Source of the DNA: Brachionus koreanus
Lineage: Eukaryota; Rotifera; Eurotatoria; Ploima; Brachionidae
Direction of reading: 5' to 3'
DNA: 32,547 nt
Assembly: GCA_016987375.1 (NCBI GenBank)
Contig: PJRA01000508.1
Span: 2,441,136 to 2,473,682, forward strand
Below are positions 10,701-19,682 of this stretch, piece by piece. Both the position numbers and the translations under genes were made by a program. Within the stretch, counting starts at the first letter, position 1. The number at the start of each line of letters is the position of its first letter. A model generated the notes under the pieces. The model made no database searches and was not told the DNA's origin. It was given only the letters and a program-made list of their open reading frames with translations.

Positions 10701-12257
10701 TTAATAAAAATAAAATAGTTACCAAATCGTCTGCTAAAACAGAATTATTGGAAATTTATTTTATCCCTTTTTTGGTATGTCAATTATGAAGATGCTAAAA
10801 AGAAGCATAAGGCTAACTACTCAACCGTACAAGAACTAAAATAGTTACATAGAAATCGAATGAGCATATGCTCTACAAGGAGTGCATAAGGAGAAAAAAA
10901 AGTAAATCTAAGATAAGTTAAAAAATGACAAAATGAAAATAATTTTACATTTTCATATTTTTAGATTTTTTGTGCAATATTTCAGAAAATTTTTAATTTT
11001 TAAATGTTTATAGTGTTAATTGTCACAGTTAAATTTAACTACTAATCAAAAATTCTACCAAAAATTATCTGCTAAAAAATATTTTAGCTTCTAAAAATAT
11101 TAGCTACTAACAAAAAATATATTCATTCAAATAAATTTATTTTTTTAGATATGAGTACTTTGATTTTCATAAACAATGTGGAAATAATCAATGGGATAGA
11201 TTGTCAATTTTAATAAATCGTTTGGCAAATGACCAAGATTCTTTGGGCTATTTCTGCATAAATCGAAATGGATCAGTATTTAGCACTCAACGAGGAGTTT
11301 TTAGAACTAATTGTATCGATTGTTTGGACAGAACTAATGTTGTACAAGGTCTTTTAGCTAAAAGAATGCTTCACATTCAACTAATTGTAAATTTATCTAC
11401 AACTTTTTTTTATTAAATTAAAAAAATTAAATTTTTTTTCTCATTTTTTAAAAATTTTAGAAATTAAATCTTCTAAGTGAAAATGAAGCCATTGAATATC
11501 ATGAAAATTTTCACAATATTTTCAGAAATGGTTAATAAAAAATTTTTTGTTTTATCTTTGATTTTTTAAAAATTAATTTAGTTTGGGCTGATAATGGAGA
11601 CATTTTGAGTATTCAGTATGCTGGAACTGGGGCATTGAAATCAGATTTTACGCGGTAACAAACAAATTTTAAGAAATTCAAAATAAAATATTTATTTTTT
11701 TCTAGAACTGGCCAGAGAACAACTTATGGTATGATGAGAGATGGAGTTAATTCATTACAAAGATATTTTTTGAACAATTTTAATGATGGCTTTAGACAAG
11801 TACAATTAATTCTATTAACTCACTTGAGTTTTTCAATTTTTTAATTAAAGGATTCGATTGATTTAGTACTTGGTAACTATCAAGTGGCAGCTAATGAAGG
11901 AATTGATTTGGAAAAATGTCCGATTGCCGATGAGAACAAAAAATATTTGATTGTAAATTGAACAACGTTTTCTTTACTAAAATACACTTTTATTTTTTAG
12001 CTACCGATTGTTGGATTGGGAACATTTTCGATGTTTATTATTAGTTTGTTGATTCCAGCAGGTAGAAATTAAAAGAAAATAAATTAAAACAAAAAGATTA
12101 AATTAAATTTATTTTAGAAACATTCCAAGAGCAATTTTCTTATGTTTTATTTTGGGGACTAGCAACTTTGCTTACTTTAGGAGCGATGTTGTATCTTGGC
12201 CAAGAAATTGTTGATTCCCCAAAACTAGTTCAAAAAATAAAAAACAAAAAAGATTGA
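4724..12257 (+). CDS. SACM1L: SAC1 phosphoinositide phosphatase, 16 exons, with two TE-swollen introns
   Basis: Exons: 4724-4752, 4808-4899, 4951-5025, 5079-5209, 7981-8130, 8185-8278, 8336-8523, 8576-8662, 8717-8865, 11149-11386, 11461-11530, 11582-11654, 11706-11799, 11851-11952, 12001-12061, 12118-12257. They join in frame to 590 aa; human SACM1L has 587. The enzyme removes phosphate from PI4P at ER and Golgi membranes. The Sac domain is complete: [28 protein letters not shown], and the catalytic Cx5R motif [10 protein letters not shown] with nucleophile Cys387. The C-terminus has two hydrophobic segments (about 523-544 and 551-573) and ends KNKKD, a K-x-K-x-x type ER retrieval signal like human KEKID. 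Introns 4 (2771 bases) and 9 (2283 bases) carry transposon fragments; the others are about 50-60 bases. Exon 6 must use the AG at 8183-8184, because the AG at 8162-8163 would include a stop. Confidence 0.95.
5640..5911 (+). mobile_element. LINE 3' fragment (copy B) in SAC1 intron 4
   Basis: About 270 bases closely matching 2252-2870 once the nested 337 bp element is removed. The order is the same: a decayed [17 protein letters not shown] stretch, then a W-containing stretch with NSIEKFNEL, then an AT-rich 3' portion. It stops before the hairpin and microsatellite tail seen in copy A. It lies on the same strand as SAC1. It has the uninterrupted target site of the nested element. Confidence 0.6.
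6656..6789 (+). repeat. Four dispersed TAGTATAAA-type motifs beside a MULE remnant
   Basis: TAGTATAAA at 6656-6664 and 6682-6690, TAGCATAAA at 6704-6712 and AAGTATAAA at 6781-6789 lie just before the minus-strand transposase remnant at 6818-7265. The spacing is irregular (26, 22 and 77 bases). They could be subterminal repeats of the same element, but AT-rich sequence makes chance matches likely. Confidence 0.3.
6818..7265 (-). pseudogene. MULE-type transposase N-terminal fragment, FLYWCH-like finger (in SAC1 intron 4)
   Basis: The minus strand is open from a stop near 7266 down to 6818, giving about 148 codons with no further exon signal. The upstream part reads [12 protein letters not shown] then [15 protein letters not shown], with Cys, Cys and His spacing reminiscent of a degenerate FLYWCH zinc finger (W-x-C ... 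C-x-A ... H-x-H). It is followed by IKKC-QGIRKA and a block [12 protein letters not shown], similar to the linker before the DDE domain in animal MULE proteins. No DDE catalytic core follows. It opposes SAC1 and is intronic, so it is read as a transposon remnant. The family call rests on weak motif similarity only. Confidence 0.4.
8969..9236 (-). pseudogene. Broken minus-strand ORF with lysine-rich tail (in SAC1 intron 9)
   Basis: Two overlapping minus-strand frames each look coding for part of the length. One starts with ATG at 9236 ([18 protein letters not shown]...) and hits a stop after about 42 codons. The other continues from the overlap as [19 protein letters not shown] and ends [17 protein letters not shown] single frameshift joins them. 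The basic tail resembles the KRKRGRPAK-type tail of SWIM transposases, such as the remnant at 13391-13747, but the remainder is not recognised. It is likely transposon debris, or else a lost small gene. Confidence 0.3.
9357..9942. mobile_element. 586 bp MULE-derived element with inverted terminal iterons (in SAC1 intron 9)
   Basis: Read inward, the left end starts TAGGCGGTGTAATG and the right end TAGGGGCTGCAT. Each end carries three copies of the ten-base motif TTTCATAGCA: 9371-9380, 9386-9395 and 9401-9410 on the left, and, inverted as TGCTATGAAA, at 9887-9896, 9902-9911 and 9919-9928 on the right. Between them lies a transposase C-terminal fragment (9458-9781). This layout fits an internally deleted, non-autonomous derivative of a MULE. 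No exact target duplication was found; the flanks are AT-rich. Confidence 0.68.
9458..9781 (+). pseudogene. MULE transposase C-terminal fragment
   Basis: One frame reads [20 protein letters not shown], then [28 protein letters not shown], a TAG stop at 9674-9676, and after it [15 protein letters not shown] and [12 protein letters not shown]. The order P-TNN-VE-WH, then a I-x-LI-LKKEQ helix, then a Y...L.IV..Y segment followed by YL+.IS, is the usual C-terminal end of animal MULE transposases. The DDE core is absent. It lies on the SAC1 sense strand but cannot be joined to the SAC1 frame. Confidence 0.6.
10062..10690 (-). pseudogene. LINE reverse transcriptase fragment, RT end to ORF C-terminus (in SAC1 intron 9)
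   Basis: The minus strand gives, with several stops and frameshifts, [20 protein letters not shown], then [16 protein letters not shown], then [35 protein letters not shown] and a final [10 protein letters not shown]. This is the order of a non-LTR retrotransposon from the RT thumb (l..i..W..kw.mk.s..K, then LG..LD..it) to the end of ORF2. The + strand copy at 18234-19790 belongs to the same family (YLKEIEQWFFKRKMKVSV, LGIKLDSKITL, SMVDDFKR). Here the site equivalent to the TTAA insertion point of the MITE at 19466 is uninterrupted. Confidence 0.6.
10922..11003 (+). repeat. Dispersed repeat shared with the right end of the window
   Basis: About 80 bases in SAC1 intron 9, containing the block TTTTTAGATTTTTTGTGCAA. 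The same sequence occurs in direct orientation at 32366-32420 and inverted at 32452-32532. It is probably a terminal repeat of a DNA transposon; no superfamily can be named. Confidence 0.55.
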
Positions 12258-12998
12258 CTATCAATAGTTATTAATTAATATAATTTAAAATCATTTTTTT
12301 TTCATTTCAATATCTATTTGTTATCGGAATATGTTTCATTACAGAATTTTAATAGGCATTTTATTTAAATTTTTTAAAGTATCATTTTGATTTTTAAAAA
12401 TTTTTATACTTAACCATCCATTAATTGCACCACAAATATCAGTATTAATAAAAATTATTAATCGAATTGGAATTTAATATTGTTAATTTTTAGATCCTAA
12501 AATAAATTATTAGATAATTTGAAAAAAAAATTTAGCATAAAAAATTTTGTACGAAAAAAAAAAATCAAAATGTTGCTATCAGTAATCAAATAATCTTTTT
12601 AATCGTTATTCACTCCTCTTGAACAGACTTGCACAAAAGTCTGAAAAAAATGTCTCAAAAAGTCATTAAAAAGTCAAAGTCTTGACTTAAAGAAATTAAT
12701 TATTGATTAAAAAATATTTTCATGCTTTTTACTTTGCAATTTTCACTTAGTTCACAAAAATTTTAATTTTCATTTTGATTCAATTTATTTAACTTAAATT
12801 AGACTTGAATTGTCTATGTTGGCCAGAACTTAAATTATACAAAAAGATATTTTTTAAACGATTCAAATTTTTTATTAATTAAAAAATATTTTCATTTCAT
12901 ATTCTTACTTATTTTATTTAAATAAAAGAATTAAGTATTTGAGGAATTATTTATTTAATTTAAAGATAACTTTTAAATAAAAAATGTTTAGTTTTAGC
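12258..12998. other. SAC1 3' flank with an AGTC-rich possible hAT end
   Basis: AT-rich spacer after SAC1. An AATAAA near 12440 is a possible SAC1 polyadenylation signal. At 12611-12695 there is an unusual stretch starting CACTCCTCTTGAACAGACTT and rich in AAAGTC and AAGTCAAAGTC. Many animal hAT elements have such AGTC-rich subterminal sequence, and the hAT remnant at 12999-13318 on the minus strand points its 3' end this way. The link is inference. Confidence 0.3.
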
Positions 12999-13318
12999 TT
13001 AAACCTTTAAAAGATCAAAATTACACCGCAATAGTGTTGTATTTTCTAAATTTTTTACTGTCATTCTTGATCTATGAGGTCTGTTTATATAGCTAGCATA
13101 TGAAAATTTTCGCTAAATTGGAGCTTATGATGCTGGAAATGATAAATATTTTAAAGCCAAAACATATAAATCTTGGAAGATTGATTTGTTTCGTTGACAA
13201 AACGTCTTTAAATTAACATCTACATCATATTCAATATTTAAATACTCATCAATCTGACGTCTGAAGAATTTTTCATCGTTAGATTGCACACCTTCAGTAC
13301 TCGGGTTTTTTTTTAAGG
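12999..13318 (-). pseudogene. hAT transposase C-terminal (dimerisation) domain, broken
   Basis: The minus strand reads NPSTEGVQSNDEKFFRRQID, EYLNIEYDVD, then FPAS, a TAA stop, API, a TAG stop, RKFSYASYINRPHRSRMT and LENTTLLRCNFDLLK, ending with TAA at 13001-12999. The order EF..Y, P.L..LA..YLS.PAS, APIER.FS, R.RM and LE...LLR.N is the hAT family C-terminal dimerisation domain, with stops at the second Ser and the Glu of PASSAPIER. No RNase H-like core with DDE residues is present upstream, where the next element begins. Dead fragment. Confidence 0.75.
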
Positions 13319-13355
13319 TTTTAAACGATAAAAGTTTAATGCATGGATTTAAATT

Positions 13356-13962
13356 CTAGGTAAAAAATTTACTTTGCTAGGTAAAAAAAAATGATTAAAA
13401 AAATAAAAAGTACAGATTATTTTGTACCAACTTTTTCAGAATTAAATATAAAAGAAGAAGACCTTATCAATTATTCCAATCTTGCATGGAATACATTTCA
13501 GAGATACTCAACAATTAACTATAAATTTTGGTGCATAACAATGCCAGATGATGGCTCAAATGGTAATTGGAAAAATTGATCATGCACTTGTCAACATTAT
13601 ATGAAAAATTATATTTGAAAATATCTAGTTGGTCTAGCGATGCGATTAAAATATAATAAAGTTCCTACTGCTGCTAAAGATGTTCCGATCGGCGAAAAAA
13701 GAAAACGTGGTCGTCCAGCCAAAGCATTGCAAGCTCTCATGAGATAATAGAACGCAAAATTTTTTTATTTTATTGTTTTATATTACTACGTTTTATTTTT
13801 GCATCGATTTTCTTTTATCTAGTTTATTTTTTTTACCTAGAAATTTTTGTGTTTTACCTAGAAAAATCAATAAATATTACCAATCAAAAATTAATTTTTA
13901 ACTTAATTTTTTTTACCTAGCATATTAAACTTTTTACCTAGCGTTTTGAATTTTTTACATAG
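13356..13962. mobile_element. MULE-derived element bounded by inverted CTAGGTAAAA iterons
   Basis: CTAGGTAAAA occurs at 13356-13365 and 13377-13386. Its inverse TTTTACCTAG occurs at 13831-13840, 13852-13861, 13911-13920 and 13932-13941, with a degenerate copy TTTTACATAG at 13953-13962. The pairs are about 21 bases apart on both sides. The enclosed sequence is the SWIM-transposase remnant at 13391-13747. Outer boundaries and target duplication could not be fixed, so the limits given are those of the outer motifs. Confidence 0.6.
13391..13747 (+). pseudogene. MULE/SWIM transposase C-terminus, two in-frame stops
   Basis: One frame runs from an ATG at 13391 through TGA at 13577, TGA at 13616 and TAA at 13745. 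It reads STDYFVPTFSELNIKEED, SNLAWNTFQRYSTINY, GNWKN, stop, SCTCQHYMKNYI, stop, KYLVGLAMRLKYNKVP, AKDVPIGEKRKRGRPAKALQ. C-x-C ... (C)-x-(H) followed by VGLA+RL is a SWIM zinc finger in which the third Cys codon has become TGA and the His is Tyr. The basic KRKRGRPAK tail is the usual end of MULE transposases with SWIM domains. The DDE core is missing. Confidence 0.72.
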
Positions 13963-14179
13963 CGAAAATAATTAAAGCCAAAATTAAATGTATTTTAATC
14001 ATTTTTTTTTTTTTCTTTTTTGATTTTAAAATAATTTAAGATCCAATTAATCAATGAACTATATCACTGTTTTGGTGATCAAAAGATTTGTGATTAGTTA
14101 TTTAAATGTTGTGTTATGTGACATTAGTGTGTTGACATTAGTTTTTGACTTAACTCTTCACACTGTTTATTTTTTATAC

Positions 14180-14640
14180 AGGCCAAACTCTTTAGACAGT
14201 CAAGTGCTATAAATAACGAACGCTCAATAGCCCGTCCTGTCAAGTTCTTACTCAAGCAGATTAACATCAATGTATGGTCTACGCCGATGCTCATAAGTGC
14301 ATGCAGGGCTTATTGTCTGAGCCACGTTACGTAAAACGCCGAAATGCTTACTTCAACATCTGCATAAACTAAGAAGGAAATGAACTCTTGTAACTCCCGT
14401 TTATGGCGAATTATTGGATTCGATGAGTTGACTGCAGGCTCTTACAAAATTATCTCAATCACTGAGTACATTGACGACGCCTGCGAGTGGACACTCAAAA
14501 GAATCTTGGCCGATCCAAACTTTTCCATCACGTCATCTCAACCACACAATCTCCGTCCAGATAAAAATTTCCCAATAGTGTCAACAGCAATCAAAACTCG
14601 AGAGCCTGGCTCTACTTTATTTAATTTTACAATAATTTAA
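14180..14640 (+). other. Unidentified GC-richer segment with an 86-codon ORF
   Basis: This stretch has clearly higher GC than its surroundings. The + strand ORF at 14380-14640 would encode 86 aa, starting MNSCNSRLWRIIGFDEL, with LTAGSYKIISITEYIDDACE and a hydrophobic end LFNFTII. The minus strand is also fairly open, with pieces such as VHSQASSMYSVIEIIL and ADVEVSISAFYVTWLRQ, so the coding strand is uncertain. I do not recognise either product. Composition suggests decayed coding sequence from a transposon or a lost gene rather than spacer. Confidence 0.3.
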
Positions 14641-14775
14641 ATATATACATGTATTATGTACTATGCAAAGACTTTCGATATATCAGACAACTTTTATTTC
14701 ACACCTTTTTATTATAATTATTGTACAATTATATTAATTTCTCAAATCAATTCTTATTCAATAAAAAGTTTAAAT

Positions 14776-14833
14776 TTTATTTATTTATTTATTTTATTTA
14801 TTTATTCATATTGACGCCAATTCTGGCGATGTC
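14776..14833 (-). mobile_element. LINE-type 3' tail (hairpin plus AAATAAATA microsatellite)
   Basis: Read on the minus strand: GACATCGCC, AGAATT, GGCGTC, then AATATGAATAAATAAATAAA and more of the same repeat. It is the same hairpin-plus-microsatellite end that closes LINE copy A at 2893-2940. No coding remnant was found upstream of it on the minus strand, so it is a strongly 5'-truncated copy. Confidence 0.5.
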
Positions 14834-14840
14834 AAAAAAA

Positions 14841-15754
14841 AAATAAAAAAATAAAATAAAGTAAAAATAAAAATCAAATGTTGAGTTTTTTTGTGTCTAG
14901 TTTTCCATAATTATACCAAAATATACCAAATAATGAAGATAATTCAAATAATCAATCATAAGAAAAAAGTAAAACATTTTTGAGAAATATCATGGATGGA
15001 AAATCAGATATAATTATTTATTCATATCCTATACTTTTATATTTTTCTTTATCTTAGAAATATTTTTATTAAATAGTAATATGATCAGAGTTATTTTTAA
15101 ACTTACAAGTCATTGATTAAGTAAAGTAGCTGAATGAAATATTTTTTTTGGACTTAAAAATAAGTCTGGTAATAGGCAACTAAAAATTAGAGAGATTAAT
15201 AAATAAAATTTTTGATATTCTTGCTGATCATATTCAATTGAGAGGATAAATAGTCAAATAAATGTGGGCTTTTTTTTCTATTTTAAATAATAAGACAAGT
15301 TTTGAATTTAAACTAAATGATCAATTGATTCTGAACATTAAAAAAAGACAAAATTTGCTTTCTATCAAATAATTTCGAATCTAAATTTTAGACGACATTA
15401 TAAAAAATAGTTTCAAAATTTTCGAGGAGTGGCTTAATTAAGTTGAACTAAGAAATTATGCTAAGCTTTGTCTATAAGCAAATAAATCAATTTACTTTTC
15501 TATAGATAGTGTTATCAAAAAAAAACCAAAATAATTTTTCATTACCATCATTCATACATAAATGAGGCAATAGAGAAGGCCTTTAATTCAAAATTTAATT
15601 CAAATTATGAAAGAAAGAATACAAAAATTTTATCATAATTTTAAAACTCAAGCATATTTAACAATTTTCAACAATAGAAGCAAATTTTAATTAATCTTGA
15701 AGGAAATAATATATTTTTATGTAACCGAATTTTAGAATTCAATTAGGAAAAAAA
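14841..15754. other. Upstream region of ABAT
   Basis: About 0.9 kb of AT-rich sequence, stops in all frames, no repeat or RNA gene recognised. It should hold the ABAT promoter. Confidence 0.4.
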
Positions 15755-17475
15755 ATGCTTTCAAAAAATGCATCAAAGTTTTCATCATCAATAATTCAAA
15801 TGCGTAAATAATTTCTGAATTTTCGGACATGTTTTAATTTTTTGAAAAAAAAAAAAGAGCGTTTTGTATCAAAAAGCTTCAGTACAGGCCGAGTCCTTTC
15901 AGTTCAAATTGGCGGCTTAGAACAAGAACCAGAAACTCCAATAGTCAATACTCCAGTTCCGGGTCCCAAATCTCAACAATTGATCAAACAAATAGCAAAC
16001 ATTCAAGTACAACATAAACTTTTAAAAAAATTTAAAAAAAAAAACTTTTTTTTTTAATTTTTCTAAAGCAAGCTGGAACTGTTCAGTTTTTTACAGACTA
16101 TGAAAATTCAAGCGGAAATTATATAGCAGATGCCGATGGCAATAAACTTTTGGATGTGTATATGCAAATAGCTTCTCTCCCGCTAGGCTACAACCATCCT
16201 GACATACAAAAAGTTATTTCTAACCCAAAAAATCATGTACAAATTTAAAAATTTTAAAAAATTTTTTTCTTATTTTTATTTTTAAGTCTGTTTTCGTAAA
16301 CCGTCCAGCTTTGGGAACTAATCCTCCAGTTGATTTATACGAAAAATTAACAAATATAATAAAATCATGTGCACCTAAAGGACTTAATATGATACAAACA
16401 ATGGCCTGTGGATCATGTGCAAATGAGAACGCTTTCAAAGCTATCTTCATTCGCTACAATTCGCTAATGAGAGGCGGAAAAGATTTGAATCCAGAGGATC
16501 TAAATGAATGCATTGTGAACAAAGGACCTGGGTGTCCTGACCTAAGCATTTTGTCATTCAATGGAGCTTTTCATGGTCGAACGTTTGGTGTTTTGGCCAC
16601 AACTCATTCAAAAGCCATCCACAAATTAGACATCCCGTCTCTTGACTGGCCAGTGGCACCATTCCCACGCTACAAATATCCTTTAGAAAATAATGTTGAA
16701 TACAACAAAAAACAAGACGAAGATTGCTTGAAAGAAGTTGAACAATTGATTGATTATTACAACGAGGTAAAAAAGCGTCCAGTTGCAGGTATTGTAGTTG
16801 AGCCGGTCCAATCTGAGGGAGGTGATCATCATGGATCATCATATTTTTTTCAACAACTTCAGAGAATCGGAAAAGAAAAAAATGCTATGTTGTTAATTGA
16901 TGAAGTTCAGACTGGTCTTGGAGCTACTGGCAAAATGTGGGCTTTTGAACATTTTGATCTGCCCGAATCTCCCGATTTAATGACTTTTGCCAAAAAAATG
17001 CAAATAGGTGGCTATTTCTATTCAGATAAATTTGTGACACAGCCATATCGTATTTTTAATACTTGGCTTGGAGATCCGGCTCGAGCTTTGATGCTCGAAG
17101 AAACTCTTAATGTAATCAGAAGAGATAGTCTAGTCCGACTAAATAAAGAAACTGGCGAGCATTTGCTTAAAAATTTGAAAGTTTTGTGCCAAGATTATTC
17201 TAAACTAATTGCTAATGCAAGAGGCCTTGGAACTTTCTGTGCGTTCGATTGCGTCACTGCCAAGATTAGAGATGATTTAATAACAAAAATGAGAAATCTA
17301 GGTAGCTTGAAATGAAATGGGATTTAAATTTTGAAAATTTGATTTATTTTGTAAAGGTATCCAATGTGGTGCGTCTGGCGATGTTGCCTTTAGAATAAGA
17401 CCTTCGTTGATTTTCACCAAAAAACATGCAGATATTCTGGTAGACAGACTTGAGAAAGCTTTGAAGTCATTTTAA
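15755..17475 (+). CDS. ABAT: 4-aminobutyrate aminotransferase, mitochondrial
   Basis: Exons 15755-15803, 15858-16006, 16069-16236, 16287-17301 and 17357-17475 join in frame to 499 aa; human ABAT has 500. The PLP-dependent class III enzyme converts GABA and 2-oxoglutarate to succinic semialdehyde and glutamate in the mitochondrial matrix. The N-terminus (MLSKNASKFSSSIIQM, followed by QRFVSKSFSTGR) is basic and Ser-rich with no acidic residue, as in a mitochondrial presequence. The family landmarks are in order: PGPKSQQLIKQ, FVNRPALG, MACGSCANEN with Cys163 and Cys166 (the [2Fe-2S] ligand positions of the mammalian enzyme), SFNGAFHGRT, THSKAIHK, VEPVQSEGG, LLIDEVQTG with Asp327, and TFAKKMQIGG with the PLP lysine at 359. 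YRIFNTWLGDP and GTFCAFD follow. The first three introns and the last are each 50-62 bases. Confidence 0.97.
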
Positions 17476-17512
17476 AGAGCTTAAATTAGATAAAAATTTG
17501 AGTTCATTTTTA

Positions 17513-17518
17513 AATAAA
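17513..17518 (+). terminator. AATAAA polyadenylation signal, ABAT
   Basis: AATAAA lies 38 bases after the ABAT stop codon at 17473-17475. Confidence 0.5.
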
Positions 17519-18233
17519 TTTATTTAACCAAAAAATTTTAAAATTAAAATAAAATAAGTACAATTAAAAATAGAAAACTGTAAAAACCCTGGTTTTAGTG
17601 TATGCAGAAATGGCAATTCGTTTTTTATAAAATCGCCTTTCTTTCTTTTGATGCATCTTTTTTTTTTAAATTCATTATCATTAAAATAAAAAAAAATCAT
17701 GGTTAAGAAATAGAGCAAAAAGATTAATTACTTTTAAAGCCTTTTCTAGGCTAAAGAGAAATAAAAAATATAAAATAACCAATATTGATATTCAGCTTGG
17801 AATTCTTTTGTTTACACTAATCCTAAAATTTAAACGGTATGTTTAGGTATTAAACAATCAGAGTTAGTTTTTTTTTAAATAATAGTTAAGAGGAGACTCT
17901 TTTTTTTTGAAGTAGCACTTGAGAGGTGAAAATTTAGATAAATTAGAAAATGTATACTATTAGATGACAGAATTCAGATGACATTGTCTAATTATAATAG
18001 AGAAAATATAAAAGAGACTCAGAATAATTTATGATTAATTTTGAAATATTAATTAACTAATAATTATTTTTATAATTAGATGATTAAAGATTGATTTTGT
18101 TTGTGAATAAATAATTTTAGTTGTTTTGTTATTAACACATTTTATTTTTCTAAAATTATCAATTTTGAAATTATTTTTATTTTATTTTTAGCAGTTATAG
18201 CACTTTCTATTTTGACCTTCTTCCTGTATAACT
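17519..18233. other. AT-rich spacer downstream of ABAT
   Basis: About 0.7 kb without a supportable gene, RNA or repeat. The sequence is homopolymer-rich with stops in every frame. Confidence 0.45.
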
Positions 18234-18694
18234 ATGATTTCTAAGGAAGCTTGTCCATCTCAAGACCCTACAAGCTAATATTCAATTAATGTGACAAGCT
18301 GTCTAAAGCTACTTGAACGTATAATTTTTGTTTAGTTTAGTTTATTGATTAAATATAAAAGGCACAATTGATGACACCCTGGTTTACAGTACTATATGAA
18401 TTACTTAATAAATATATTTTTTTAAATTGAATTAAATTTTTAAATGAATAAGAATAAATTTTTAATTCGAATCTAATATAATAGTATTTTGAGTTGTTTG
18501 ACATCTTCTCATGTGTGTTTTGATTACTATTTTTGCCTCGAACACCCTGTTATATATGGGCATTTTGCTCTGATTTTCTGTAATTTTACTACTTATTTTT
18601 CTCTAGTGTGTTTGGCCTAGTTAGTCTAGTCTGTTGAGTTCTTGTTTTTCAAAGTCATTTCTTTGAGCAATTTGGATTTAGAAAACATAGGTAA

Positions 18695-18818
18695 TTTATC
18701 TATTTATTTAATAAATAATTGAGGGGGAAAACCCCTAGGTTTGTCCGAATAGCCTGCATTTTATCTATTTATTTAATAAATAATTGAGGGGGAAAACCCC
18801 TAGGTTTGTCCGAATAGC
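18695..18818 (-). repeat. 65-base unit in tandem, hairpin plus microsatellite tail
   Basis: 18695-18759 is repeated head to tail at 18760-18818, with the last few bases missing and the rest apparently identical. Each unit holds AGGGGGAAAACCCCTA, a strong hairpin, next to TTATTTAATAAATAA. Read on the minus strand this is a hairpin followed by CAATTATTTATTAAATAAAT, the same plan as the LINE tails at 2893 and 14776 but with a different stem. It interrupts the LINE directly after QFGFRKHR. Confidence 0.7.
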
Positions 18819-19465
18819 TTTTGCCTTCGTTTAAACCCTCAAATTTGGAAATATGATAAAAATATTTGAGATGATTTACCTAAATGTATTAATAAAACAA
18901 TGAAAATTTAGATATTATTAAAATAAAAAATTATGATTAAATAAAAAGATTATAGGTACAGTGCAGTTAGGCTGGGTTAGTAAATTTGTTTAAATACTCT
19001 TTTCTGTTTGCAGACAATTAGGCAAATTTTTATATTTTTAAGATTCAAGAAATGCAAAGCGTCCATACCATCTGCATATATCAATTTCGACCTCAAAATC
19101 GTAATCTTCATATGTGAAAGAATCTGGGTAAAAACCGGAGTTCATTGGGGCTAGATACATACCCAGGACTAGATCCGTAGGAAATTCATTTTTTTTTTCA
19201 AAATAAATGCAAAATATTTTGAAAAAAAAAAGAGAAAAATAGAATCGCTTCTGAGAAAAATAGACTTTGAATTTCTTGAACCTTTAAAATATAATTTATA
19301 GATATCTAAAAGAAATTGAGCAATGGTTTTTCAAAAGGAAAATGAAAGTGTCTGTTCAAAAGTAATGTTAAATGATCATAGATCTTGAAATTTTTGATAA
19401 CAATTTAGATCGTGACGAAAAAGTTAAGTTCTTAGGCATTAAGCTAGACTCAAAAATTACATTAA

Positions 19466-19682
19466 CACTAGAAGCACCAAGCATTTTTTCCTGTTTTTTT
19501 AATTTGAAATTATTTTATAATAAAAACTATAACAATTTTATTAAGTAATATTATTTTTAAAGAAAATTTTAAAATCTACATAAATCAAAAAAGATACATT
19601 TATTTCAAAAATCCATTCAAAAGATACGAGGATTTAAAAAATTTTAAAACGAGTCATTTTGACTCGTTTGGTGCTTCTAGTG
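19466..19682. mobile_element. piggyBac-like MITE, 217 bp, TTAA target duplication
   Basis: Perfect 15-base terminal inverted repeats CACTAGAAGCACCAA (19466-19480) and TTGGTGCTTCTAGTG (19668-19682) are flanked on both sides by TTAA (19462-19465 and 19683-19686). A palindrome CGAGTCATTTTGACTCG lies inside the right end. Removing the element and one TTAA restores the LINE frame KITL-R-SMVDD, and the sister LINE copy in SAC1 intron 9 has a single TTAA there. There is no coding capacity. TTAA targets with a CACTAGAA-type end point to piggyBac. Confidence 0.88.

Noticed and set aside
3428..12257. EIF3J and SAC1 as a classical operon
   Set aside because: A polyadenylation signal after EIF3J and a 433-base gap filled by a repeat element argue for separate transcripts; no direct evidence of co-transcription is visible.
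16220..16842. Minus-strand ORFs opposite ABAT
   Set aside because: Antisense shadows of the conserved ABAT coding exon, without their own similarity.
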